Of a DNA stretch of 64,000 nucleotides, positions 9,685 to 18,810 are shown piece after piece. The stretch comes from Rhizobium sp. BK399 (GTDB lineage: Bacteria; Pseudomonadota; Alphaproteobacteria; Rhizobiales; Rhizobiaceae), in assembly GCF_014194695.1 (NCBI RefSeq), contig NZ_JACIAH010000009.1, forward strand, positions 1 through 64,000, in the 5' to 3' direction. The notes beneath the pieces were generated by a model. The model was not told the DNA's origin. It saw nothing but the letters and a program-made list of their open reading frames with translations, and did not search any database. The position numbers and the translations under genes are program-made. Numbering within the stretch: position 1 is the first letter of the stretch; each line of letters begins with the position of its first letter.

Positions 9685-11115
9685 TCAGAATGTGGCCGCA
9701 CCACTGCCCCATGGGCCGTGGTGGAAGTCCTTGCCGTCGAGGCGGTCGAAGCCATGGGCGCCGAAGAAGTCGCGCTGTGCCTGGATCAGGTTAGCGGTGC
9801 CGCGGCCCTGGCGATAGGCATCGAAATAGGTCAAAGCCGAGGTCAGGGCCGGAACCGGCAGGCCAGCCTGCAGAGCGGCACCAACCACACGCCGCAGGGC
9901 CGGCAGCGATTCCTTCACCATCTCGGAGAAGGCCGGCGTCACGATCAGGTTGGCCGCATCCGGAGCCTTGGTGAAGGCCGAGGTGATCTCGTCGAGGAAC
10001 TGCGAGCGGATGATGCAGCCGGCACGCCAGATCTTGGCGATGACAGGCATCGGCAGCGACCAGTTGAACTCGCGCGAGGCTTCCGCCATTACCGCAAAGC
10101 CCTGCGCGTAGGCACCGATCTTGGCGGCGAAAAGCGCCAATTCGAGATCCTTGTCGAGGTCCGGACCGTAGGCGATCGGGAACTTGTATTCCGGCTTGCC
10201 AAAGATCTTTTCGGCCGCCTCGCGCTCGGTCTTCATCGATGACAGGCTGCGAGCGGCGACAGCCGCTTCGATTGCGGTGGCCGGGATGCCCATATTCTGG
10301 GCTTCGATGGCCGACCATTTGCCGGTGCCCTTCTGACCCGCCTTGTCGAGGATCATGTCGACCATCGGGCCGCCGGAGACCGGATCGCTGGCGGCCAGCA
10401 CCTTCTCGGAGATTTCGATCAGATAGGAGTTGAGGCGGCCCTTGTTCCATTCGCCGAAGATACCACTGATCTCCTTGGCGCTCTTGCCAAGCCCGTCGCG
10501 CAGGATGCCGTAGATTTCAGCGATCATCTGCATATCGGCATATTCGATGCCGTTGTGGATCGTCTTGACGAAGTGGCCGGCACCGTCATTGCCGAGCCAG
10601 GCGACGCACGGATCATCGTTGTACTTGGCGGCAATCGAGGTCAGCACCTTCTCGACGCGCTTCCAGGAGTCTTCGGTGCCGCCGACCATGATTGAAGGAC
10701 CATGGCGCGCACCTTCCTCGCCACCCGAGACGCCCATGCCAATGAAGGTCAGGTCGGTGTTCTTCAGGCGATCGAAACGGGCGATCGTGTCGCGGAAATT
10801 GGCGTTGCCGGCATCGATCATGATGTCGCCTTTGGTAAGGTGCGGCCGCAGCGCCTCCATCTGCTGGTCGACGGCCTCGCCGGCCTTGATCATGATGATG
10901 ATCGGGCGTGGCGGGCGGATCGCCTCGACGAACTCTTCGATCGTCTTGCAGGCAATGATCTGCTTCTTCAGATCGCCGGCGCTTTCGTAGAATTCGTCGG
11001 TCTTCTCAGGAGTACGGTTGAAAACAGCAATCTTGTTGCCTTTTTCCGCAATGTTGAGCGCCAGGTTGGAACCCATGACGGCAAGGCCGATCAGCCCGAT
11101 TTCTGCCTTCTCCAC
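9685..11115 (-). CDS. gnd: 6-phosphogluconate dehydrogenase, decarboxylating
   Basis: 476 residues from a GTG at 11115. That start gives the family's usual N-terminus (EKAEIGLIGLAVMGSNLALN, the NADP-binding GLxVMG motif) and length; an upstream ATG would add 16 unlikely residues. The substrate-binding motif MGVSGGEEGARHGPSIMVGG and the catalytic KTIHNGIEYADMQ segment are intact, as is the C-terminal tail that closes over the partner subunit (GAHGFDRLDG). It converts 6-phosphogluconate to ribulose 5-phosphate, CO2 and NADPH. It lies downstream of the gluconokinase and idonate genes on the same strand, completing the route from gluconate into the pentose phosphate pathway. It may be a locus-specific copy beside a housekeeping gene elsewhere. 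Confidence 0.95.
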   Translation of the reverse strand: MEKAEIGLIGLAVMGSNLALNIAEKGNKIAVFNRTPEKTDEFYESAGDLKKQIIACKTIEEFVEAIRPPRPIIIMIKAGEAVDQQMEALRPHLTKGDIMIDAGNANFRDTIARFDRLKNTDLTFIGMGVSGGEEGARHGPSIMVGGTEDSWKRVEKVLTSIAAKYNDDPCVAWLGNDGAGHFVKTIHNGIEYADMQMIAEIYGILRDGLGKSAKEISGIFGEWNKGRLNSYLIEISEKVLAASDPVSGGPMVDMILDKAGQKGTGKWSAIEAQNMGIPATAIEAAVAARSLSSMKTEREAAEKIFGKPEYKFPIAYGPDLDKDLELALFAAKIGAYAQGFAVMAEASREFNWSLPMPVIAKIWRAGCIIRSQFLDEITSAFTKAPDAANLIVTPAFSEMVKESLPALRRVVGAALQAGLPVPALTSALTYFDAYRQGRGTANLIQAQRDFFGAHGFDRLDGKDFHHGPWGSGAATF

Positions 11116-11199
11116 GATACATCCGCTTTCTTCGTTTCTCGCAATGACGGGATGCACCGCCACGGACGCGGCGGCCCAAAGCTGTCCACTATCGACTGG

Positions 11200-12231
11200 C
11201 TAGAAGGCCAGCTGTACCTTCATCGATTTGCTCCGATCCCCGGCAGCCTCGAAAGCCTGAACGGCTTCCGTCAGCGGATAAATGCCGCTCAACAGGGGCT
11301 TAAGATCGACCCGCCGGCTATTGATGAGATCGACCGCAACGCCGAACTCCTCATGGAACCGGAACGTGCCCTTCATCTCGATCTCCTTGGCGACGACCAT
11401 GTTCTGCGGAATCGAGACGTCACCCCCGAGGCCAAGTTGTACAAGAACCGAGCGGGGCTTTAGCACTTCAATGCCGGAACGGACCGCGCTTGCATTGCCC
11501 GATGCCTCGAAGTGGACATCGAAGTAACCCTTGCTGCCAGCGTAGCTCGCAAGCTCGGCAGCCGCATTGGCAACGTTGATGGTGCGATCGGCGCCGACCT
11601 CGGCAGCTTTCGTGAGGACAGCGTCCATGACGTCGGTGGCAACGATCTCGCGGGCGCCATGCGCACGTGCAGAGATGATCGACAGTGCACCGATCGGACC
11701 ACAACCGGTGACCAGTACGCGCTTGCCGGCCAGCGAACCGGCGCGCACGACCGCATGCAGGGTCACCGCCAGCGGCTCGGCGAATGCCGCCTCGTTGATG
11801 GAGATCTCGTTGCCGACCTTGTGGCATTGCCATTGCTCTGCAATCAACCGCTGGCGGAAGGCGCCCTGGATGTGCGGCATCGGCATGGCACTGCCATAGA
11901 AGCGCATGTTGAGGCAGTGGTTCTGCTGCCCAATGAGGCAATACGCACAGGCGTTGCACGGCCGACTTGGCGACACGGCGACGCGATCGCCGATAACCAG
12001 GTGCGACACGCCCTCCCCGACCGCCTTGATCGTGCCTGCGACCTCGTGTCCGAGGATCATCGGCTCGCGCACCCGAACGGTGCCGAATCCACCATGGTTG
12101 TAGTAGTGCAGATCGGAACCACAGATCCCGCCCGCTTCAATGGCGACTTCGACCTCGTTCTCGCTCAAGGTCTCCAACTCGCGCTCTTCGATACGCAGGT
12201 CCTTGGCGGCATGGATGACGACGGCTTTCAT
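11200..12231 (-). CDS. idnD: L-idonate 5-dehydrogenase
   Basis: 343 residues of the zinc-dependent medium-chain dehydrogenase family. Visible are the catalytic-zinc Cys/His region (GGICGSDLHYYNHGG, then GHEVAG), the structural-zinc cysteines (CNACAYC and a later Cys), and the NAD-binding VTGCGPIGALS. MRFYGSAMPMPHIQGAF and KGYFDVHFEASG are characteristic of IdnD rather than sorbitol or threonine dehydrogenases. It oxidises L-idonate to 5-ketogluconate in the cytoplasm. It follows the 2-hydroxyacid dehydrogenase gene by about 15 bases in the same operon, with gnd downstream. Confidence 0.88.
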   Translation of the reverse strand: MKAVVIHAAKDLRIEERELETLSENEVEVAIEAGGICGSDLHYYNHGGFGTVRVREPMILGHEVAGTIKAVGEGVSHLVIGDRVAVSPSRPCNACAYCLIGQQNHCLNMRFYGSAMPMPHIQGAFRQRLIAEQWQCHKVGNEISINEAAFAEPLAVTLHAVVRAGSLAGKRVLVTGCGPIGALSIISARAHGAREIVATDVMDAVLTKAAEVGADRTINVANAAAELASYAGSKGYFDVHFEASGNASAVRSGIEVLKPRSVLVQLGLGGDVSIPQNMVVAKEIEMKGTFRFHEEFGVAVDLINSRRVDLKPLLSGIYPLTEAVQAFEAAGDRSKSMKVQLAF

Positions 12232-12246
12232 GATGGATGGTCCTCC

Positions 12247-13188
12247 TCACACAACGGGCGTCGGCAGGGTGTCGCCGGAGAAATGGGCGGCGAGATTGTC
12301 GCGCACCAGCTGGCCCATCGCCTTGCGGGTTTCGACTGTACCGGATCCGTGATGCGGCTGCAGCACGACATTGTCGAGCTCCAGGAACCGCGGATCGATC
12401 TTTGGTTCGTTGTAAAACACGTCGAGACCAGCTGCCTTGATAGATCGTTTCTGAAGGGCGGCGATCAACGCCTCTTCATCCACAGTCGATCCGCGCGATA
12501 CGTTGACAAGGATGCCATCAGGCCCGAGTGCTTCAAGCACATCAGCATCGATTATGTTTCTGGTCGCTTCGCCGCCCGGTACGATGACAACGAGAAACTC
12601 GCTCCACTCTGCAAGCGCGACAAGATCGCGTTCGTGGTCATAGGAGACCTGTGGCTGCGGGTTGCGTGAGAAATAGCGTATATCGCAGTTGAATGCGGCA
12701 GCCCGACTTGCGATCGCCTGACCGATCCGGCCCATGCCGACAACGCCGAGACGCTTCCCGGTGACGCGCGTGACGAGCGGCATTACGGCCTTTCCCCATT
12801 GACCGGACCGGACGAAGACATCTGCCTGCGGCATGAGACGCGCTGTTGCCAGCAACAGTCCCAGCGCAATATCCGCGACGTCGTCCGTCAGGATGTCAGG
12901 CGTGTTGGTAACGGCTATGCCACGAGCTTTGGCATAGCCAAGGTCGACGGCGTCCGTTCCAACCCCGTATACGGAAACGAGCTCGACCCACGGCACGCAC
13001 TCCATCAACTCTGCTGACGCACCAAGTTCGCCACGCGTGGCGATGGCCCTGATACCCGAGCCGACGTCCATCAGGAATGCATCACGATCGGCGGCTTCGT
13101 AGAGCTTGTGGACGATATAGCGGTCTTCAAGCTCAACCATGTCCCAATCGGGATATGGCCCGACGAGCAGAATTTCGGGCTTTGTCAT
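12247..13188 (-). CDS. D-isomer-specific 2-hydroxyacid dehydrogenase (candidate ketogluconate reductase)
   Basis: 313 residues with the NAD(P)-binding motif GVVGMGRIGQAIA and the catalytic Arg (NVSRGS), Glu and His (PHHGSGT) arrangement of D-2-hydroxyacid dehydrogenases. Its ATG overlaps the gluconokinase stop codon (ATGA, 13185-13188), so the two are translationally coupled. In this pathway context a role in reducing 2-ketogluconate to gluconate, as GhrB/TkrA-type enzymes do, is the best guess. Glyoxylate or hydroxypyruvate reduction is an alternative. Confidence 0.8.
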   Translation of the reverse strand: MTKPEILLVGPYPDWDMVELEDRYIVHKLYEAADRDAFLMDVGSGIRAIATRGELGASAELMECVPWVELVSVYGVGTDAVDLGYAKARGIAVTNTPDILTDDVADIALGLLLATARLMPQADVFVRSGQWGKAVMPLVTRVTGKRLGVVGMGRIGQAIASRAAAFNCDIRYFSRNPQPQVSYDHERDLVALAEWSEFLVVIVPGGEATRNIIDADVLEALGPDGILVNVSRGSTVDEEALIAALQKRSIKAAGLDVFYNEPKIDPRFLELDNVVLQPHHGSGTVETRKAMGQLVRDNLAAHFSGDTLPTPVV

Positions 13189-13763
13189 GGTTTCCTCTGT
13201 GAGATTTCCGCCTTATAGCGTTGTTGTGCGAGCTTTCCCGCATACGTGATTACTGTCGACACGATGTGTTCGAACGGCTGGTCGATTTCGATTGTGATGA
13301 CATCGTGCTCATCGGTCGGGGGCTCTAGCGTCTCAAGCTGACTTTCGAGTAACGAGAGCGGCATAAAGTGTTCGTTTCGGGCGGCTATTCTCGCAGCCAG
13401 AGTCTTCGTGCCACCATGAAGAAAAACGAAGCTGAGCGGCGTACCGGCGCCGTTGCGCAGAACGTCACGATAAGGTCGCTTCAACGCCGAGCACGAGACG
13501 ACGACTTGTCGATTCGCCGCCATTTCTCGGCCAAGGGACATCAGCCACGGCAGTCGGTCCTCATCGGTCAAAGGGATGCCGTTGGACATTTTCTCTATGC
13601 TGGCATCGGAGTGTTTGCTGTCGCCTTCGATGAACAGGTATCCGAGATCATAAGCCAACAGCTTTCCGACTGAAGTCTTACCGCACCCCGAGACGCCCAT
13701 TACCACCAGCGGGCCAATCCCTGGGGGCGCATTAAAGAGAGGTGGTGATACCGCCGTCGACAT
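13185..13763 (-). CDS. idnK: Gluconokinase
   Basis: 192 residues from ATG 13763 (an ATG five codons upstream at 13778 is equally possible). A P-loop GVSGCGKTS lies at residues 23-31, followed by GDSKHSDASIEKMSNGIPLT and DEDRLPWL, the hallmark of thermoresistant/GntK-IdnK gluconate kinases. CSALKRPYRDVLR completes the active-site lid. It phosphorylates D-gluconate to 6-phosphogluconate, the substrate of the gnd product nearby. The start overlaps the idnO 3' end by about 30 bases and the stop overlaps the next gene by 4. Confidence 0.93.
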   Translation of the reverse strand: MSTAVSPPLFNAPPGIGPLVVMGVSGCGKTSVGKLLAYDLGYLFIEGDSKHSDASIEKMSNGIPLTDEDRLPWLMSLGREMAANRQVVVSCSALKRPYRDVLRNGAGTPLSFVFLHGGTKTLAARIAARNEHFMPLSLLESQLETLEPPTDEHDVITIEIDQPFEHIVSTVITYAGKLAQQRYKAEISQRKP

Positions 13764-14496
13764 AAAGCGTGTGTCCATTCACGAAAGAGGAAGCCTTGGA
13801 CGACAGAAACACAGCCGCGCCCACAAGTTCATCGACATCGCCCCAGCGGCCTGCTGGCGTTCGCTTCTCCAGCCAGCTAGAAAACTCCTGGCTGTCGACC
13901 AGCGCTTGATTGAGCGGGGTCTTGAAATACCCCGGCGCAAGCGCGTTGATCTGCAGGCCATGCTTAGCCCAGTCAGTGCACATGCCTCGCGTCAGATTTT
14001 TTACTGCGCCCTTCGTCGCAGTGTAGGGAGCGATCCCTGGACGGGCGAGTTCGCTTTGCACCGAGGCGACATTCAAAATCTTGCCTCGACGACGGGTGAT
14101 CATATGCCGCGCGACGGCCTGACCGACATAAAAGATGCTGGACACGTTCGTTTTCAACAATTGCTCCCAGCGGTCTGCAGGAAACTCCTCGAGCGGCGAA
14201 CGAAATTGCATTCCAGCGTTGTTGATCAAGATGTCGATGGGGCCGCTGCTCTCGATCTCGTCGACTCCCCGTTTTACGGCTGCGGCGTCAGTGACGTCGA
14301 ATTCGCAGATTGAGACCGACGCGCCGGTTTCACAGAGCCGGGCGGCGGCATCCCGCAGTTTGACGCCGTCGCGACCATTTAGGACGACCTGCGCACCATA
14401 CCGGGCGAGGCCAGTTGCCAAGGCGAAGCCGATACCTTGGGACGAGCCGGTCACAAGCGCCCGCGATCCAGAGAGATCGAAGAGATCAGCCGCCAT
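13732..14496 (-). CDS. idnO: Gluconate 5-dehydrogenase (5-ketogluconate reductase), SDR family
   Basis: 254 residues. The N-terminal cofactor motif is TGSSQGIG, the structural NNAG motif is followed by the catalytic Ser, and YTATKGAVK supplies the catalytic Tyr-x-x-x-Lys. The C-terminus ends with LYVDGGITTSL, as in IdnO/Gno proteins. It reduces 5-ketogluconate to D-gluconate with NADPH, linking the idonate dehydrogenase to gluconokinase. A paralogue of the same fold, KduD, is dead at 1.2-1.5 kb. It belongs to the long minus-strand operon. Confidence 0.88.
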   Translation of the reverse strand: MAADLFDLSGSRALVTGSSQGIGFALATGLARYGAQVVLNGRDGVKLRDAAARLCETGASVSICEFDVTDAAAVKRGVDEIESSGPIDILINNAGMQFRSPLEEFPADRWEQLLKTNVSSIFYVGQAVARHMITRRRGKILNVASVQSELARPGIAPYTATKGAVKNLTRGMCTDWAKHGLQINALAPGYFKTPLNQALVDSQEFSSWLEKRTPAGRWGDVDELVGAAVFLSSKASSFVNGHTLYVDGGITTSL

Positions 14497-14498
14497 CG

Positions 14499-14837
14499 TC
14501 AGTTGCCCAGTGCCCGGTGGACTATGCGGTCAGTGACCCGGTGGTAGACCACGCCATCAAACATCTCGAGTAGCGTTTTGGTCTGCTCTCGGGATTCGAA
14601 CCTTGCGTCGCAGGCCATCGCTCGTTCGAGCGCGCCCTTGTCTGAGTATGCAATGGCAAGAAGAAGCGGCATCGAAGGCGCTCCCTCATCGCGTTCCACC
14701 TCACGGGAAACCGTCACACTTTCCGCGCCATCGAACTTTGTCCAGAGCGGGGTCAAAACCTCTTGGACGAAACGGAAGAACTCGAACTCCTTGCCTTCGC
14801 GGATTGCACCCACGAACTCGGCATATCGAATGATCAT
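14499..14837 (-). CDS. Small conserved EthD/antibiotic-monooxygenase-like protein
   Basis: 112 residues, packed 2 bases upstream of idnO and 12 bases downstream of the 6PGDH-like gene. It shows the pattern of a ferredoxin-like alpha/beta dimeric barrel: REGKEFEFFRFVQEVLTPLW, then beta-strands and PLLLAIAYSDKGALERAMAC. Such proteins of the EthD/DUF1330 type often accompany catabolic oxidoreductases, but a function cannot be assigned from sequence. Tight packing supports co-expression with the sugar-acid genes. Confidence 0.7.
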   Translation of the reverse strand: MIIRYAEFVGAIREGKEFEFFRFVQEVLTPLWTKFDGAESVTVSREVERDEGAPSMPLLLAIAYSDKGALERAMACDARFESREQTKTLLEMFDGVVYHRVTDRIVHRALGN

Positions 14838-14849
14838 TGCACTACTCCT

Positions 14850-15731
14850 TTAGCCTCTCGGGCCATCGTAAAATCGAACAAGCGCGGCGCTGTCGGCCGC
14901 ACCGAGGCCAGCCGCCATCATCAACCGGTGAATTTCCATGCAAAGCGAGGTCATCGGCATGGCAGTGCCTGTGTGTCCTGCGAGTGATTGCACTGCCATG
15001 AGGTCTTTGACCATGTTGTCGATGCGACCAGTGGGCGAATAGTCGTTTCTGGCCATCTTACCCATGTACTCCTGCAGGATCGCGCTATCGGCGCGACCCC
15101 CGCTTAGAGCCGCGGGAATTCTTTGGGCGTCGACACCGGCGTCGACAGCGAGTCTAGTGGCTTCGGCGACCGCGACGAAGTTCAAGGCGCAGAGAACCTG
15201 GTTGATGAGCTTTGTGGTCTGGCCGGAGCCGCTCGGCCCCATGAGCGTCAAATTCTGGCAGAGGTCGTCAAGGATAAGCTTCGCTTGGGCGAAATCAGTG
15301 GGATCGCCCCCGACCATCACGGTCAGCTTTCCCTCCAACGCCTTCGGGGCACCTCCGGACAGCGGACAATCCAGCCACTTCAACCCCGCCTCCGCAGCAT
15401 CGGCCGACAGTTGCCGCGTCGCCACGGGCTCGATAGACGACATGTCGACGACCACCGTGCCGATCTTCGCGCCATGGACGACGCCTCCTCCACCGAACAC
15501 CGCCTCACGCACGATCCGTGACGAATTCAGGCTCAGCACGACAGAGTTCGCCTTCGCCGCTGCATCGGCGGCGGAGCTTGCCGGTTGCGCACCCAGTATT
15601 TCGAGTTGCGAAACCTTGCCGCGATCAAGATCAAACGCAATCACCGTATGACCGGTCTGAAGGAGGCGGGTCCCGATGGCTGTTCCCATTACGCCGCATC
15701 CGACTAGAGCGATCTTCTGTTTGGTAGGCAC
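14850..15731 (-). CDS. NAD(P)-dependent beta-hydroxyacid dehydrogenase (GarR/HIBADH family)
   Basis: 293 residues from a GTG at 15731 with AGGAG six bases upstream. The Rossmann motif GCGVMGTAIG opens the protein, and the substrate motif DCPLSGGAPKALEGKLTVMV with catalytic Lys in GQTTKLINQ follows. This is the 3-hydroxyisobutyrate / tartronate semialdehyde reductase type, not the long 6-phosphogluconate dehydrogenase. In this locus it may oxidise or reduce a sugar-acid intermediate. The exact substrate is unknown. It lies immediately downstream of the ABC ATPase gene. Confidence 0.82.
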   Translation of the reverse strand: MPTKQKIALVGCGVMGTAIGTRLLQTGHTVIAFDLDRGKVSQLEILGAQPASSAADAAAKANSVVLSLNSSRIVREAVFGGGGVVHGAKIGTVVVDMSSIEPVATRQLSADAAEAGLKWLDCPLSGGAPKALEGKLTVMVGGDPTDFAQAKLILDDLCQNLTLMGPSGSGQTTKLINQVLCALNFVAVAEATRLAVDAGVDAQRIPAALSGGRADSAILQEYMGKMARNDYSPTGRIDNMVKDLMAVQSLAGHTGTAMPMTSLCMEIHRLMMAAGLGAADSAALVRFYDGPRG

Positions 15732-15789
15732 AGCAGCTCCTTTCCGCCGAGGGCGGTCAAATGAATTTCAGTTAAAGGAATTAGTTTGG

Positions 15790-16521
15790 TTAGCCGACTT
15801 CGGATCGGAGGAAGGCCTGTAGCTCCGGCGTCTTTGGATTTGTGAAGAACTCTGCGGACGGGCCCTCCTCGTGAATGACGCCGTCTTTCATATAGATCGT
15901 GCGGTTGGCCACGCGTCGCGCAAAGCCCATCTCGTGAGTGACGAGAAGCATCGTCATTCCCTGGCGCGCCAAGCTTTCGATAACCGCGAGGACTTCGCCG
16001 GTGAGTTCAGGATCCAACGCCGACGTCACTTCGTCGAAGAGAAGAACCTTTGGCCGCATCGCTAGCGAACGAGCGATCGCCACGCGTTGCTGCTGACCTC
16101 CGGAAAGCATATCGGGATAGGAATCAAAACGGTCGGCGAGACCAACGAGCGCAAGGCAGCGTCTGGCCTCCTCTTTCGCCGCCGACTTCGCTTCACCCTT
16201 GACCTGCACTGGGGCGAGCATGATGTTCTCGCCCGCGGTCAGGTGAGGGAAAAGATTGTAGCTTTGAAAAACAATTCCGACGTCGCGGCGTAGTTCGCGA
16301 AGCAAGGCCGGCTTCCTTGACATGGCGTGACCCGCGATTTCTATGTCGCCACCGTCAATCGTCTCAAGCCCGTTCAGGCACCGAAGAAAAGTGCTCTTGC
16401 CCGAACCACTCCTGCCGATCAAAGCAACAACCTCGCCACCTTGAACCGTCAGGGATACACCCTTGAGGACTGCTAACGGACCAAAGCTCTTACGGATATT
16501 GTTTGCAATTACGACGGACAT
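15790..16521 (-). CDS. Polar-amino-acid-type ABC transporter ATP-binding protein
   Basis: 243 residues. Walker A GRSGSGKST is at 36-44, the signature is LSGGQQQRVAIARS, Walker B is VLLFDEVTSALD, and the H-loop follows in LLVTHEMGFA. This is the GlnQ/HisP subfamily. AGAGGTAAAAGAG precedes the ATG. It powers the importer whose binding protein and two permeases lie directly upstream in the operon. Confidence 0.93.
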   Translation of the reverse strand: MSVVIANNIRKSFGPLAVLKGVSLTVQGGEVVALIGRSGSGKSTFLRCLNGLETIDGGDIEIAGHAMSRKPALLRELRRDVGIVFQSYNLFPHLTAGENIMLAPVQVKGEAKSAAKEEARRCLALVGLADRFDSYPDMLSGGQQQRVAIARSLAMRPKVLLFDEVTSALDPELTGEVLAVIESLARQGMTMLLVTHEMGFARRVANRTIYMKDGVIHEEGPSAEFFTNPKTPELQAFLRSEVG

Positions 16522-16579
16522 CTCTTTTACCTCTCGGTGGGCTGGCGGGGGCGGCAGGCCGCCCCGCAGTCGGTCTGAC

Positions 16580-17365
16580 TTAGAAGGACGGCAGCGCTGG
16601 CATTGGCGCCTTCATCCACTTCTCGTAGATTTTGCCGAGCTCGCCGCTTTGGGTGTGGACGAACAGCACTGTGTTGAGCCAGTGCAGCAGGTCGGGGTCG
16701 CCGCGACGCAAACCGACGCCGTAGAAGCTCTGGAGGTAGGTGGTCTTCTCCTCGAACTTGTCAGGATAGCGACCCTGAAGCTGGGCGGCGATGTAGTTCA
16801 CGGTGCCGATCGCGTCGACCTGACCGGCCACCAGCGCGTTCAGCGTCGTGCTGTCATCGTCGAATCGCACCAGCTCCATTCCTGGGATGTTCGCACTGGA
16901 CAGGATCTTCTCGTGCGCCGTTCCTCGGGGAACGCCGACCCGCTTGCCCTTAAGGTCGTCGAGGCTTTTGATCGCCGTTTCCTTCGGGGCCACGATCACC
17001 GACTTGTGGCCTCCGTAGGGATTGGAGAATGCCACTGACAGTGCCCGCTCGGTGTAGATGCCAAAACTAGCCACAACGAAATCGACCTTTCCGGTCTGTA
17101 GCGAAGGGATGCGGCTCTGGCCGGTCACGGGTACAAGCTCCAATTCGACGCCAAGATCCTTGGCGAGCAGCTTGGCCACGTCCACGTCGAGGCCGTCGGC
17201 CTGCATCTGATCGTTCGTGATGCCGAATGGCGGGACGGAAAGGTCGACCCCGATCATGACCTTCTTGCGGGCGATGATATCGTCCAAGGATGAGGCCGAT
17301 GCGACGGTCGCACCAAAGACGAGGGCAAGGCCGACGAACGGTAGCAGTAGGGATTTGAAGCGCAT
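16580..17365 (-). CDS. ABC transporter periplasmic binding protein, family 3
   Basis: 261 residues from ATG 17365; the frame continues upstream, but only this start gives a signal peptide (MRFKSLLLPFVGLALVFG, cleavage after ASA near residue 24) and a close GAGAGGA. The mature protein has the SBP_bac_3 pattern: IGVDLSVPPFGI near the start, then GKVDFVVASFGIYTERA and KGKRVGVPRGT. Family-3 proteins usually bind polar amino acids or opines. Here the surrounding genes handle aldonates, so an amino- or acyl-modified sugar acid is a reasonable but unproved ligand. Confidence 0.9.
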   Translation of the reverse strand: MRFKSLLLPFVGLALVFGATVASASSLDDIIARKKVMIGVDLSVPPFGITNDQMQADGLDVDVAKLLAKDLGVELELVPVTGQSRIPSLQTGKVDFVVASFGIYTERALSVAFSNPYGGHKSVIVAPKETAIKSLDDLKGKRVGVPRGTAHEKILSSANIPGMELVRFDDDSTTLNALVAGQVDAIGTVNYIAAQLQGRYPDKFEEKTTYLQSFYGVGLRRGDPDLLHWLNTVLFVHTQSGELGKIYEKWMKAPMPALPSF

Positions 17366-17429
17366 TTTGCGTCCTCTCAGTTTTCGAGTTCCGGTTTCAG
17401 TGAAACGACCTTCTTTGTGTCGTTGGATC

Positions 17430-18086
17430 TCAAGCGCGCGATCCGCGTCGCGCCCCCTTTCGTTCCAGCCAAAGGCTGATTTGTGTGAGTGGAAAGCAGA
17501 CGGCAAAGTACAGTGCTGCCACCGCGAGGAAGGATTTAAGGGGTTCGAACGTTGCATTGCTGACCAGCTGTCCCGCCCTAGTGATTTCGATAAAGCCGAT
17601 GATCGACGCTATCGAGGTCTGCTTGATGATCTGGACAAGAAAACCAACGGTAGACGGCAATGCCAGCCTGATCGCCTGTGGAGCGATGACGAATCGAAGA
17701 CTCTTCAGCGTCGTCATCGCGAGAGCATCGGCGCTTTCCCACTGAGCCTTCGGGATTGCGCGAAGAGCGCTTTCCCAGATGGCGCCAAGGAAGGCACTGG
17801 AGTTGATAGTCAAGGCGACCGCTGCGGCGACGATCGCGCTCACCTCATAGCCAAAAAGCGACGGCGCATAATAGCAGATGAACATCAGAACAAGGAGTGG
17901 AAGCCCCTGAATGAACTGCATGTAAGCTAATGTCGCATTTCTTAAGAACTTGCTGGACGAGATCCTCAAGAGCGCGAGGACAATCCCGGCAAGGCCGCCC
18001 CCGACGAAGGCAATGACGGTCAGCGTCAGCGTCCACCGCAGGGCGTACAATACGAAAAGGAATTCCGGAGTTCCGAATGTTCGCAT
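17430..18086 (-). CDS. ABC transporter permease (polar amino acid type)
   Basis: 218 residues with several transmembrane helices. The HisM/GlnP-type cytoplasmic loop reads AIPKAQWESADALAMTTLKS (the EAA motif variant). A short LARKGARRGSRA-like basic C-terminus follows the last helix. It starts one base after the stop of the other permease, so the two are coupled and probably form a heterodimer. Confidence 0.9.
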   Translation of the reverse strand: MRTFGTPEFLFVLYALRWTLTLTVIAFVGGGLAGIVLALLRISSSKFLRNATLAYMQFIQGLPLLVLMFICYYAPSLFGYEVSAIVAAAVALTINSSAFLGAIWESALRAIPKAQWESADALAMTTLKSLRFVIAPQAIRLALPSTVGFLVQIIKQTSIASIIGFIEITRAGQLVSNATFEPLKSFLAVAALYFAVCFPLTQISLWLERKGARRGSRA

Positions 18087-18087
18087 A

Positions 18088-18774
18088 TTATATTCTCCCC
18101 AGCAGCTTGCGGCGCGAGCGTCGAAATACGATCAGCCCCAGGAGATTCAAAAGCGCCCAGAAGATGAAGTTGAGGGTCACGTAGACAGCAGCAATGACCA
18201 GATATACTTCCATCGTCCGGAACGTCTCGGAACTGGCGATCATTGCGGCGCCGGTCATGTCCTCTACGCCGACCGCGGATACCAAACTGGTTGACAACAT
18301 CAACAGTACACACTGCGAGACAACCGGCGTGAAGACCCTTTCCAAGGCAGGTGGAAGGATCACAAAGCGCAATGTCTGTAAGTACGTCATGCCCAGGCTC
18401 TCGGCCGCCTCGAATTGACTGCGATGGGTCGACTGGATACCGCCCCTGACAATTTCGGCGATATAGCCTGCATTGTTGAAGACCAGGGCGATCGTCACGG
18501 ATGTTAGTGGAGACATCCGTATACCGATGTTAGGCAAGCCGAAGAAGATCACGAAGATTTGGACAAGCAATGGCGTATTTCGCACGATCTCCACGTAGCA
18601 GCGAACCAGGAAGCGCGGCAAGAACCACGATAGCGTCGAGACAATTGCTAAGCCGACCCCGAGGGCGAAACCACCGAAGATACCGACGATCGAAAGCTGC
18701 ATCGTCAACCACAGACCGCTGAGGAACTGTGGCAGATATGCGATCAACGGACCGAATTGGAAGGTATATTGCAT
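18088..18774 (-). CDS. ABC transporter permease (polar amino acid type)
   Basis: 228 residues with multiple membrane helices and the HisQ/GlnP-like segment VEIVRNTPLLVQIFVIFFGL, then the EAA-type loop RSQFEAAESLGMTYLQTLRF. It ends in a basic tail (RRSRRKLLGRI). It pairs with the permease that follows and with the binding protein and ATPase further down the operon. Confidence 0.92.
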   Translation of the reverse strand: MQYTFQFGPLIAYLPQFLSGLWLTMQLSIVGIFGGFALGVGLAIVSTLSWFLPRFLVRCYVEIVRNTPLLVQIFVIFFGLPNIGIRMSPLTSVTIALVFNNAGYIAEIVRGGIQSTHRSQFEAAESLGMTYLQTLRFVILPPALERVFTPVVSQCVLLMLSTSLVSAVGVEDMTGAAMIASSETFRTMEVYLVIAAVYVTLNFIFWALLNLLGLIVFRRSRRKLLGRI

Positions 18775-18810
18775 TGTTGCCTCGGCGCATGTTCCTGTCC
18801 GGTTTCGAAA

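Noticed and set aside
11512..12669. A 385-codon forward frame
   Set aside because: It is antisense to idnD and the 2-hydroxyacid dehydrogenase, both with intact catalytic motifs.
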